Notes: a model not told the origin generated them from the letters alone. Positions 1 through 6,864 are shown, numbered from the stretch's first letter. The stretch: 7,653 nucleotides of DNA from Phocaeicola_A sp963625535 (GCA_963625535.1 CAVFUK010000090.1:1-7653), one strand, 5' to 3'. A program made the numbers and translations.

Positions 1-5
1 TGCTT

Positions 6-2231
6 TTACGCATAACTGTGCATACCGCCGAGGAGGAAGTTAACACCGAAGTAGGTGATGAGTACACTCAAGAAGGCGACGACGGTGAACAGATGGAAGA
101 ACATGGGACGACGGAACCAAATCAGCGAGGCTGTGTGGAGTGCTGAGGCATAGATGAGCAGCGTGATGAGTGCCCATACCTCCTTGGGGTCCCAACCCCA
201 ATAGCGGCCCCACGAAACGTTGGCCCAAACGGCACCGATGAAGATGCCCGTGGACAGGCAGAAGACAGCTGGATAGAGCAGGATGCGGCTCAGCACCTGC
301 AGACGTTCTATCTCCTCGCGATGTGCTCCCTTGGAACTGTAAAGCACCAGAGCCGTCACGCCGTTGAGCATCATGAAGGCCAGCAAGGCATAGGCCACCA
401 TGATGACCATCACGTGGAAACTGAGCAGCGGCGATGAGAGTACCGGCATCAGTTGGGTAATCGGTGGGTTGGCTTCGCCAAAGCGGGCCACCATCAGTGC
501 CAGGCCACAGAGCAGGATGCCAAACACCATGGCAGCCCGGAATCGCCTGTAGAGCACGAACGATAGCAGCAACGCACACACCGCCATGCACTGCATCGTC
601 TCGTATCCGTTGGACATCGGCAGGTGATGACTGACGTAGCCGCGCAGACAGAGCAATAGCAATAGGAATGCACAGATGAGTACTCCAACGATAGGCAGTG
701 CCAGGTCGATGAATGTTTTCTTCGTGCCGACAATCGTCCTTCGGAGGTAGTAGACGAAGCTGACGATGCCCAGCAGAAGGCAGACGATGGCGATTGGGAG
801 GTTTTGGTTGAGGCGGTTATAGAGCAGCTCGGCTTGTATGTTGCTCTCCGAAGGAAGCTGACCGCCGCCTTCCGTCTGTTGGAACTTGCGCAGTTTCCTT
901 ATTACCTCTAGGGTGCGGGCGGTGTTGCCCATAGCTACTTGTTCACCGAGGTAACTCATACTTTTGTGGATGAAAAGGGCTTTTTCTGCCTCCATCGCTA
1001 CAGGTAGTTGGTCAGCGGGGGAGTACCAGCGTAGTGTTTGTGCACTGTCTGCCGGGCAAGGGAAGAGCTTCAGCAGACTGCCTGTGCAGACCATACTCAC
1101 GAGGTTGAACTTCTCGTTAGCCTCTTCCAGTGCTCGTTTGTCCTTTGGGTTGTCCGTGGTGCGCAGCGTCTGCTCCAACTTATAGCCGTTGAGGTCCACA
1201 AAGTCGCGCAGGGAGGCGTGGCTACCTTGCAGTCCCAGCAGTGCACGCACTCGTTTGTTCTTGATGCGGATGATGGGCTCTTCCTTCCATTGGTTGTAGT
1301 AGAACACCCATCCGCTCAGCACCTGCTCTGCCGTCAGCCCGCGATACGAACGCTTGCCGCAGAGCTTCACGGTGAAGTCTTGTGCCAGTGTCTGTAGCGG
1401 GCTGACCCGCTCGTTGTAGTAGACATAGAGCCGTCCCCACTGCGCTGCCACTTCCTTGGGGAGGGCTTTGGGGAGATTGGCTTGCGTCTCCGCAGCAATG
1501 CCCGCCGTCGGTAGCAGAAGCATGATTGCCAGTGCGCCTTTGCGCAGTAGCGGGTGACGGAGCAGTTGGCGGAACTGGCTGCCTCGTTGGAAGAAGAAGG
1601 CCAGCATGCTGAGTAGCAGTAGGACGTAGCCGGTGTAGGAGAGGAAGATGCCGTAGGGGTCGTGTGCCACGGAGAGGGTAGTGCCACGGCCGTCGCTGTC
1701 GTAGCGCGATTGGTAGAAGCGGTAGTGACGGTAGCTGCAGATGTGGTTCATCGCCACCTGCGCTTCGTGTTCGGTGTTGCCGTCGGTGATGAGGAGTTCG
1801 CTCACGTAGTCCATGGGTGCTTGGGTGCCGGGGTAGTAGTCGAGATGGAATGCTTTTAGACGCAGTCCGAATGGTAGGGCGTGCGACACTCCGTCGCCGT
1901 CCGTAAAGGTGCTGACCGCTCCCTCACCTTGACGCAGGTGGATGCTGCCGTGTTGCCCCGTGCAGTAGGTGGCGAGGCCGCCTAGCAGGATAATCCCGAA
2001 AGAGAGGTGTAAGGCGAAGGTGACGGCTTGCCGTTGTACCCCACGTTGGATTAGATAGCAGAGGCTACATAGTGCGGCGATGCCCCATAGCGCTACGAAC
2101 AGAGGCGAGCTGTAGACATGGTGCGCCACGAAGTCCGTGCCGTAGCATTTCTCCACCACCGTGGCACTTATCAGTATTGCCACCAGCAAGGCGGTCAGTC
2201 CAAAAGAGAGCGTTTTCATCATTGTTTTCAT
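6..2231 (-). CDS. ccsBA: Fused ResB-CcsA (CcsBA) cytochrome c synthase, System II
   Basis: This polytopic inner-membrane protein should carry heme across the membrane and ligate it to CxxCH motifs of periplasmic apocytochromes. From the start chosen here it has 741 residues. The N-terminal ResB part has hydrophobic segments near residues 8-25, 42-62, 70-91 and 192-214 around a soluble domain. A further hydrophobic segment (about 232-247) leads into a hydrophilic stretch of about 230 residues, presumably periplasmic. The CcsA part starts near residue 478 and carries the WWD signature (GAVWANVSWGRYWGWDPKE, from residue 666), with candidate heme-ligand histidines in SFHVM before it and MHSY at the C-terminus. 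The reading frame stays open upstream to 2348, but I chose the ATG at 2231 because AGGA lies 9 nt before it and the first membrane helix follows directly. It is the last gene of the group, behind a hairpin. The cytochrome gene just upstream is an obvious substrate. Fused CcsBA proteins are known in Bacteroidetes and epsilonproteobacteria. Confidence 0.93.
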   Translation of the reverse strand: MKTMMKTLSFGLTALLVAILISATVVEKCYGTDFVAHHVYSSPLFVALWGIAALCSLCYLIQRGVQRQAVTFALHLSFGIILLGGLATYCTGQHGSIHLRQGEGAVSTFTDGDGVSHALPFGLRLKAFHLDYYPGTQAPMDYVSELLITDGNTEHEAQVAMNHICSYRHYRFYQSRYDSDGRGTTLSVAHDPYGIFLSYTGYVLLLLSMLAFFFQRGSQFRQLLRHPLLRKGALAIMLLLPTAGIAAETQANLPKALPKEVAAQWGRLYVYYNERVSPLQTLAQDFTVKLCGKRSYRGLTAEQVLSGWVFYYNQWKEEPIIRIKNKRVRALLGLQGSHASLRDFVDLNGYKLEQTLRTTDNPKDKRALEEANEKFNLVSMVCTGSLLKLFPCPADSAQTLRWYSPADQLPVAMEAEKALFIHKSMSYLGEQVAMGNTARTLEVIRKLRKFQQTEGGGQLPSESNIQAELLYNRLNQNLPIAIVCLLLGIVSFVYYLRRTIVGTKKTFIDLALPIVGVLICAFLLLLLCLRGYVSHHLPMSNGYETMQCMAVCALLLSFVLYRRFRAAMVFGILLCGLALMVARFGEANPPITQLMPVLSSPLLSFHVMVIMVAYALLAFMMLNGVTALVLYSSKGAHREEIERLQVLSRILLYPAVFCLSTGIFIGAVWANVSWGRYWGWDPKEVWALITLLIYASALHTASLIWFRRPMFFHLFTVVAFLSVLITYFGVNFLLGGMHSYA

Positions 2232-2238
2232 CAGACTT

Positions 2239-2244
2239 GTTCCT
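2239..2244 (-). promoter_or_regulatory. Shine-Dalgarno-like site AGGAAC of ccsBA
   Basis: The minus strand reads AGGAAC with 7 nt between it and the ATG at 2231. It is the only clear Shine-Dalgarno-like sequence among the four minus-strand genes. It supports the start at 2231 over the in-frame upstream ATG at 2348, which lies inside the end of the cytochrome gene. Confidence 0.55.
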
Positions 2245-2260
2245 ATATATAATAAGGTAT

Positions 2261-2319
2261 AGAAGAAAAGAGGTTGGGGACGAGCTCCTCCTTTCGGACA
2301 GATACGTCTCCCAACCTCT
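2261..2319 (-). terminator. Intrinsic terminator or attenuator hairpin between cytochrome gene and ccsBA
   Basis: On the minus strand AGAGGTTGGGAGACG (2319-2305) pairs with CGTCCCCAACCTCT (2282-2269). Ten base pairs are perfect, then one A is bulged, then four more pairs follow. The 22-nt loop contains a small TCC-GAAA-GGA hairpin with a GNRA tetraloop. The descending arm runs directly into TTTCTTCT (2268-2261). This is the form of a rho-independent terminator. It starts about 19 nt after the cytochrome stop codon, and I see no convincing TAnnTTTG promoter between it and ccsBA, so partial termination within one operon is the likeliest reading. Confidence 0.75.
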
Positions 2320-2337
2320 CGCGTGTATAGATAAGAT

Positions 2338-4005
2338 TTAGATGGCATCGAGGAATTTCACGATAGCGTCGCGCTCCTCCTTCTTTAGGTTGCGGAACTT
2401 CTCCACCGTGTAGCGGGCGTCGCTCTCAGCGTTTCCGTGCCACATGATGGCCTCCATCGTTGTACGTGCGCGGCAGTCGTGGAGACGGTCGGCATAGGTG
2501 GCTCCCGTACACTTCTGATGCAGGCCGCGTCCCCACAGCGGGGTGGTGCGGCACCAGCCGGTGCGGATATCATTCTCCATGCAGAGCTTATGTTGCACCA
2601 TGTCGGTGTAGGGCCATATCTTCTGGTTGGGGAAGCGTGGCAGACGGTCGTCGTCGTACTTGAAGAAGTTGGCTGGGTCGCGGATGATATCGCTGCCGGT
2701 GGTCCATGTCGGGCGGTGGCAGTAGTCGCAACCTATCTCCGAGAAAAGCTTCTTGCCCTGCTGCACCTCCGCGTCGTCGAGGTCGCGTGCGGCAGGCACA
2801 GCCATACCGCGGTGCCACACCATCAGGTCGATGAAGTCCTGGTCGCTCATCTCGGCATCCAGTGTCGTAGAGGTGAGGTAGTTCTTGATGTTCTGCTCTA
2901 CATTGTCGGTGTGCCATTCGGGGTGCTTCTTCTCCGGGTCTATCTCAGCGATGTAAGCGGGGAATCCTGCCTGCACCTCGGGGTCTTTCGACGAGTAGGT
3001 GGCATAGGTGCCTGCCGCGTCGAGGTAGTGGTAGCGGCGGTCGCTGCGTGTCACGTTGGTGATGTTCCAGATGGCGTTGGCTCCGGCAGCGTCTTGCAGC
3101 GGTCCGCGGCTCAGGGCGTAGGTGTAGCGTAGCGGATACTTGGTGCCGTCGCCCTGCTTACTGTTACTGTACTGCTTCACCCACTCGCCACCTTTGAAGA
3201 TGGCGGGGTTGAGTCCGTGCTTCAGGTATCCGTCCTGCTCCTCCTTCGCATATTGGGCCTTCAGGTCGCTGTCTTCGATGGCGTCAATCAGTCCGGTACC
3301 GTAGATGCCGATGGTGCTCTCCAGCAACACCTTATAGTTGGCGTCCGCAGCCGGAATCTCATAACCTTGGTTCACTACGTAGAGGGCCTCCTTGGGCATC
3401 GTCACCTCGGGGTAGCGTAGCTGGTAGCTTTCGCCGTCGGGGAACTTGTTGCCCCACTCGTCGGTATACTCTTTCCACTCCACCCGAATCTTCGATCCGT
3501 CCACCGGTGCCTTGAAGGGTTTCGTGGCGTGCATCTGAGGCATACCGGCCAACCAGGTGACGTAGCCGTTGGTCGTGGGGTTGAACACTACCAGCAGGTA
3601 TCCATTGCCTATCTCGTTGGTCTCGAAGGCTCCCGTCGGTATGCTCTTGCCATGGCCGTAGCCCGGGTGGCAGTGTTGGCACGACGAGCGTACGTAGGCC
3701 GGACCCAGTCCGCTGCGTGTGCCCTCGGTGTTGCTGGTGAACGGTTTCTCAAACAGGGCCTCGCCGTGCTTGAAGGATTGGTACATGCCCGATGTCTCTA
3801 TCACCGGTGCCGGCTGTTCATAGGCAGCCGACGAGGCGTTGAACGAGGTGCCCAACTTGCCGCCCGTGTACCAGTCGTCGGCCAGCTCCTCACCTTTGTC
3901 GTCGCCGCTGTCGCTCTTCCCGTTGTTGTCGTCGTCGCTACATGCTCCGAGGGTGATCAGGCTTATGGCTACTACGGGAATCCAAAGTTTGCTTTTCTTC
4001 ATCAT
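2338..4005 (-). CDS. Di-heme c-type cytochrome lipoprotein, DUF1111 / di-heme oxidoredictase family
   Basis: This 555-residue protein has a lipoprotein signal peptide with lipobox LGAC (Cys22), then an Asp-rich linker beginning S-D-D-D. It has two c-type heme sites, CQHCH at 109-113 and CDYCH at 426-430. The C-terminal segment (PLWGRGL, LHDCRAR, EAIMWHGNAES) matches the conserved end of the DUF1111 family, sometimes annotated as thiol oxidoreductase (COG3488) and distantly like MauG / di-heme peroxidases. The true substrate of the family is mostly unknown; electron transfer or a metal-redox role is inferred. The C-terminal domain has four extra cysteines (475, 485, 499, 511), one of them at a position where I recall the family usually having glycine (LHDGRA). 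ATG codons at 4005 and 4002 are adjacent and either could start; there is no Shine-Dalgarno sequence. The gene follows the imelysin gene by 45 nt, and the heme-attachment enzyme is encoded next. Confidence 0.9.
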   Translation of the reverse strand: MMKKSKLWIPVVAISLITLGACSDDDNNGKSDSGDDKGEELADDWYTGGKLGTSFNASSAAYEQPAPVIETSGMYQSFKHGEALFEKPFTSNTEGTRSGLGPAYVRSSCQHCHPGYGHGKSIPTGAFETNEIGNGYLLVVFNPTTNGYVTWLAGMPQMHATKPFKAPVDGSKIRVEWKEYTDEWGNKFPDGESYQLRYPEVTMPKEALYVVNQGYEIPAADANYKVLLESTIGIYGTGLIDAIEDSDLKAQYAKEEQDGYLKHGLNPAIFKGGEWVKQYSNSKQGDGTKYPLRYTYALSRGPLQDAAGANAIWNITNVTRSDRRYHYLDAAGTYATYSSKDPEVQAGFPAYIAEIDPEKKHPEWHTDNVEQNIKNYLTSTTLDAEMSDQDFIDLMVWHRGMAVPAARDLDDAEVQQGKKLFSEIGCDYCHRPTWTTGSDIIRDPANFFKYDDDRLPRFPNQKIWPYTDMVQHKLCMENDIRTGWCRTTPLWGRGLHQKCTGATYADRLHDCRARTTMEAIMWHGNAESDARYTVEKFRNLKKEERDAIVKFLDAI

Positions 4006-4024
4006 TGTCGCTTTTATGATTAGT
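4006..4024 (-). promoter_or_regulatory. Translation leader of the cytochrome gene, shared motif
   Basis: Read on the minus strand this leader is ACTAATCATAAAAGCGACA followed directly by ATG. It resembles the leader of the imelysin gene (ACTAACGCATAAACGACA) almost base for base, and shares ACTAA and ATAAA blocks with the porin leader. No Shine-Dalgarno sequence is present, so the repeated A-rich sequence may be the ribosome-recruiting element. Confidence 0.45.
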
Positions 4025-4050
4025 ATGTTTCTGCTTTATGTGTCTTGGGA

Positions 4051-5184
4051 TTATTTGTTTACTAAGTCGATGGCCTCGTCCAGCGCATCCTTCAGATCGT
4101 TGCAGGCATCTATAGCTGTCTGGTTCTCGGCGAACGTGAGGTGATTGCGGAAGGGTGCCGGCATCTCTGTCTCGATGCATTTGATGGCTTTGGCGATGGC
4201 GTTGCGCACGTTGGTGTCCATGGAACTGTCCAGTCCTTTGACGTAGGCGCTCACGGAGTGTTTGCTGACGCTACCGTCTAGGGTACCATAGTAGGCGTTG
4301 CGCACGCTGCGGATGTTGTCGGCATAGTCGGCTATGGAGTTCCAACTGTACCACGACTCCACGTCGAGCACGTTGCCCGAGCTACAGGGGTCGGTAATCT
4401 TTGTGTTGCCCACCTCGTCGGCGATGTCACTCGCTCCGGTCAGTATCTCCTCGAAGGCGGCCTTCTGGGTCTTGTACTTCGCGTTGCCTGCCAGTCCGGC
4501 GTTCTCCAGCTGCTCGCCATAGTCCAGTGTCGGCTCCATCTCGGCCTCGGCCAGTATCTGTTGCTTCTCGCTCGTCACGTCGTCCAGTCCGTCCCAAGCG
4601 GCCTCCAGACGGATGCAGTGGTTGCGCATGTTCTCGGCCACGGCCACGGCGTAGGTCAGCTCCAGGTCCGAGATGTCGCTTATCTGTCGCTCGCCACCGT
4701 CGCGGAAAATGACGTACTCGATGGCATGGAATCCCTTCAGACCATAGCCCAGATTATCCACGTCGAGCTTGTAGTTGGGGTTCTTCATATTGTCCAGCAG
4801 AATGTCCAGCTGCGACTTCTCCAGTGGCCACGAGTCGATGCTCGGGTCGATGTTGTAGTCCGCTGCCGCTCCGTAGAGGAAAGCCTCGCTCAGCTCCCAG
4901 TAGACGCGTGCCTCTTTCCACTTGTCGCATGCCTTCTGCACATGAGCCTGGTCCTTGTTGGCCTCCAACTCTTGGCAGATGTCGTAGAGTTCCATCGTGG
5001 CGTTGGCCAGCGAGCGGTAGGTGCTCACCACCACATCCTCCACGTAGGTTTCTATGATCTCTTTGTTCTCGTTGTCGATGTTGTCGTCGGCGTCGTTGTC
5101 GTCGTCGCTGCTGCACGAGCTCATCGTTGCGGTGGCAGCCAGTGCGGCTACAACCATCAGTGCATACTTAAAAATCTTTTTCAT
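4051..5184 (-). CDS. Imelysin-family lipoprotein (peptidase M75 / IrpA-like), putative iron-uptake protein
   Basis: The product is a 377-residue, mostly helical envelope lipoprotein. Residues 1-23 are a signal peptide ending in a lipobox-like MSSC with Cys24. It is followed by S-S-D-D-D-N-D, an acidic tail that suggests surface export in Bacteroidetes. The imelysin motif GxHxxE is intact as GFHAIE (151-156). Other family features are IDSWPLEKSQLD (116-127) and the C-terminal repeat sequence SWNSIADYADNIRSVRN (270-286). Imelysin was first described as an insulin-cleaving protease, but structural work on family members, including one from Bacteroides ovatus, found no convincing protease site and linked the fold to iron uptake, with GxHxxE as a likely metal site. 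The length is normal for the family. Between an outer-membrane barrel and a di-heme cytochrome, a metal-binding role is favoured. The start has no Shine-Dalgarno sequence but is fixed by the signal peptide. Confidence 0.93.
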   Translation of the reverse strand: MKKIFKYALMVVAALAATATMSSCSSDDDNDADDNIDNENKEIIETYVEDVVVSTYRSLANATMELYDICQELEANKDQAHVQKACDKWKEARVYWELSEAFLYGAAADYNIDPSIDSWPLEKSQLDILLDNMKNPNYKLDVDNLGYGLKGFHAIEYVIFRDGGERQISDISDLELTYAVAVAENMRNHCIRLEAAWDGLDDVTSEKQQILAEAEMEPTLDYGEQLENAGLAGNAKYKTQKAAFEEILTGASDIADEVGNTKITDPCSSGNVLDVESWYSWNSIADYADNIRSVRNAYYGTLDGSVSKHSVSAYVKGLDSSMDTNVRNAIAKAIKCIETEMPAPFRNHLTFAENQTAIDACNDLKDALDEAIDLVNK

Positions 5185-5202
5185 TGTCGTTTATGCGTTA
5201 GT
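5185..5202 (-). promoter_or_regulatory. Translation leader of the imelysin gene, shared motif
   Basis: The minus strand reads ACTAACGCATAAACGACA directly before the ATG at 5184. It is the counterpart of the leader of the cytochrome gene: the same blocks ACTAA, CATAAA and CGACA in the same order, differing by short insertions of two bases. It lies in the 42-nt gap after the porin gene. Confidence 0.45.
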
Positions 5203-5226
5203 TATTTGTTGTGTTTACCTATTGAA

Positions 5227-6651
5227 TCACATGTCGAAGAAACCCGAGTAGGCCACTCCCACGCTCAGTGTGTTCTCGTTGTTGTACTGGCTCTTGAAGA
5301 TGCGGTGCGAATACTCCGCCTTGATGACGATGCCCTTCATCGGCACGAAGTTGATGCCTCCGGCCATACGTTGGCGGCCCCAGCACTCGTTGTCCACGAT
5401 GCTGCCCTCGGTCTTGTACATGGAGTCGTAGTAGTCGTAGCGGCCGAAGATGTAGAATCGCTTATCTGTGCCGCGGGTCTTCTCCATCTGCGAGAAGATG
5501 TCGTATCCGGCCTCCACGCCTACGGCTATAGCATCAGAGCCGACGTTGGTCTTGGGCGAGGGGGAGTCCTTGCGCGAGCTGATGTTGGCTTTCGATATTT
5601 TCTCGGAGTCTGTGAGGTGCCCGTAGTCCACGTTGCCACGCACCACCCAGTTGTGGGCGTCGTAGTGGAAGTCGAAGGCCCCCAGCGTCACGGTACCGTT
5701 GATTCCCTTGTAACTGTCGGGCTTCATGCTGTTCGATGCCGAGTTGCCCACGTAGCCGCTCAGTCCCAGACGCAGGCCGGGGATGGAGTAGTTGTCGAAG
5801 CGGAACGCCCCTGCGTAAGCTGTTGCTATCTTGAATTCGTAAGGACTGCCCGCACCGCCTTTTATCCAATCCTTCGCTCCGAAGCGGTCGGCATCTAGTC
5901 CCGCTAGGAATTGTGCCTCGTAGCGCCATTTGCCCAGGTTACCCCATAAGCTGATGCCGGTCTCGTGCCAGGTGCAGGGCATAATGGAACTCTCCCCTTC
6001 GGGGCGGTACACGGTGAAGAACTCCGTCGGCATGTGGTGTTGGTTGGTCAGTCCCACCGGCACGATAATCTGTCCTAACCGCAGGTTCAGGGCCGGGCTG
6101 AAGGACTTCTGTATCCAGAACTGCTCCAGTGCCACCTCGCCTCCTCGCTCTATCTCGCTCTCGTACTCGCCGGTCTCTTCCTCCTCTACCTCGATGGCGG
6201 ATTCCGTTCCACCGTGCTCAAACTCTATTTCGCTACCCATGGTCCAGCCTTTGCCGAAGTCGTAACCTACATAGAAGACCACGTGCGGCAGGTCGAACTG
6301 GCCGTAGCCCTTGTCGTCCTTGTACTTCGCCGCGTCGGTATATCGTTTGTAGTTGTTGCTGTAGAACATACGGCTCATCACGGCCTCACCATAGCCGCCC
6401 AGGGTCAGTCGCGACTTCTTGTGTGGTGCCTTCTCATGCTTGGGAATAGCTTCGCTGGCCGTGCTCTCCATTACCAAGGCGGTGTTAACGATGTTGTTTG
6501 CTGATTTGTCTGTTGCCGTTGCATTCGGTTCGGCGTTCTCGTTCACGCTTTTCACTGTGGTTTCTGTGGTCGTGTTGCCTTCTGTAGCGTAAGCTGGTAA
6601 TGCCAACAATGCTGTCAGACACCCTGAAACCATCCAAAGTTTTGCTCTCAT
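5227..6651 (-). CDS. Outer-membrane beta-barrel, phosphate-selective porin O/P-like
   Basis: This 474-residue protein has a Sec signal peptide (MRAKLWMVSG... ending AYA at 22). A Thr/Asn/Ala/Glu-rich linker of about 58 residues follows, then a barrel from about residue 81 to the end, visible as alternating aromatic and polar strands (LTLGGYGEAVMSRMFY, VVFYVGYDFGKGWTMGSEIEF, FYIFGRYDYYDSMY, GIVIKAEYSHRIF). The section PVGLTNQHHMPTEFFTVYRP...IMPCTWHETGISLWG resembles the porin O/P-like proteins common in Bacteroidetes. A loop at 150-168 is extremely acidic, with ten Glu and no Asp. The substrate is unknown; 'phosphate-selective' is only a family name. It ends in FFDM rather than the usual terminal aromatic residue. 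It is the first gene of the operon, about 30 nt from the predicted transcription start, so it is probably the partner barrel of the imelysin and cytochrome. Confidence 0.85.
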   Translation of the reverse strand: MRAKLWMVSGCLTALLALPAYATEGNTTTETTVKSVNENAEPNATATDKSANNIVNTALVMESTASEAIPKHEKAPHKKSRLTLGGYGEAVMSRMFYSNNYKRYTDAAKYKDDKGYGQFDLPHVVFYVGYDFGKGWTMGSEIEFEHGGTESAIEVEEEETGEYESEIERGGEVALEQFWIQKSFSPALNLRLGQIIVPVGLTNQHHMPTEFFTVYRPEGESSIMPCTWHETGISLWGNLGKWRYEAQFLAGLDADRFGAKDWIKGGAGSPYEFKIATAYAGAFRFDNYSIPGLRLGLSGYVGNSASNSMKPDSYKGINGTVTLGAFDFHYDAHNWVVRGNVDYGHLTDSEKISKANISSRKDSPSPKTNVGSDAIAVGVEAGYDIFSQMEKTRGTDKRFYIFGRYDYYDSMYKTEGSIVDNECWGRQRMAGGINFVPMKGIVIKAEYSHRIFKSQYNNENTLSVGVAYSGFFDM

Positions 6652-6667
6652 TTCTGCACTTTTTATT

Positions 6668-6682
6668 TTTAGTTATTCTAAA
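6668..6682. promoter_or_regulatory. Small inverted repeat TTTAG-N5-CTAAA at the predicted operon transcription start
   Basis: TTTAG (6668-6672) and CTAAA (6678-6682) are perfect inverted arms around TTATT. The dyad lies at the beginning of the predicted porin leader, where a repressor could sit. Arms of five bases in A/T-rich DNA can arise by chance, so this is a weak call. Confidence 0.25.
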
Positions 6683-6688
6683 TTGCTG

Positions 6689-6720
6689 CAAAGGTAAGGC
6701 CTCCTTCGTTCTCGTTGCAA
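6689..6720 (-). promoter_or_regulatory. Bacteroidetes-type promoter of the porin-imelysin-cytochrome operon
   Basis: The minus strand has TACCTTTG at 6696-6689, a full match to the -7 element TAnnTTTG of the primary Bacteroidetes sigma factor. A TTG at 6720-6718, 21 bases upstream, is a partial match to the -33 TTTG element. Transcription would begin around 6682-6685, giving a leader of about 30 nt before the porin ATG at 6651. Confidence 0.65.
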
Positions 6721-6864
6721 TACCCCAAAATCGGTATATTGCTATCCGACGGCATTGTCTTTCAGTCTATTTCCGCCGCACGGTCGATTATGCGCCTTAT
6801 CCTTCAGCCGTCTGTTAAATAGTTGGAAAACAACGAAATGCATTTACATCGTAAGATGCTCGAT

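Noticed and set aside
1222..1687. Minus-strand open frames in other phases inside ccsBA
   Set aside because: They overlap the well-supported ccsBA frame and encode Arg/Ser/Pro-rich proteins typical of out-of-frame translation.
2232..2348. Upstream in-frame extension of ccsBA (39 more codons from an ATG at 2348)
   Set aside because: It would start inside the cytochrome gene and read through the hairpin arms. The ATG at 2231 has AGGA at good spacing and directly precedes the first membrane helix.
2437..3132. Plus-strand open frame of 231 codons opposite the cytochrome gene
   Set aside because: It overlaps conserved coding sequence including a CxxCH heme site on the opposite strand and shows no recognisable protein features.
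3529..4023. Plus-strand open frame of 164 codons opposite the cytochrome N-terminus
   Set aside because: It is an antisense shadow of the lipoprotein signal and first heme domain; no leader or family resemblance.
4561..5898. Long plus-strand open frame (445 codons) opposite the imelysin and porin genes
   Set aside because: It spans two well-supported genes and their gap on the other strand. Its protein is a Val/His/Leu-rich mirror of their codon use with no domain or signal peptide, as expected of an antisense shadow in GC-rich DNA.
6652..6720. Possible Fur box in the operon promoter
   Set aside because: I looked for GATAATGATAATCATTATC-like sequence because of the iron hypothesis. Only A/T-rich DNA and the short TTTAG-N5-CTAAA dyad are present, so no Fur site is claimed.
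6822..6834. GTTG-gaaaa-CAAC hairpin in the intergenic region
   Set aside because: Four A/T-containing pairs with no T-run; too weak to call a terminator or structured RNA.
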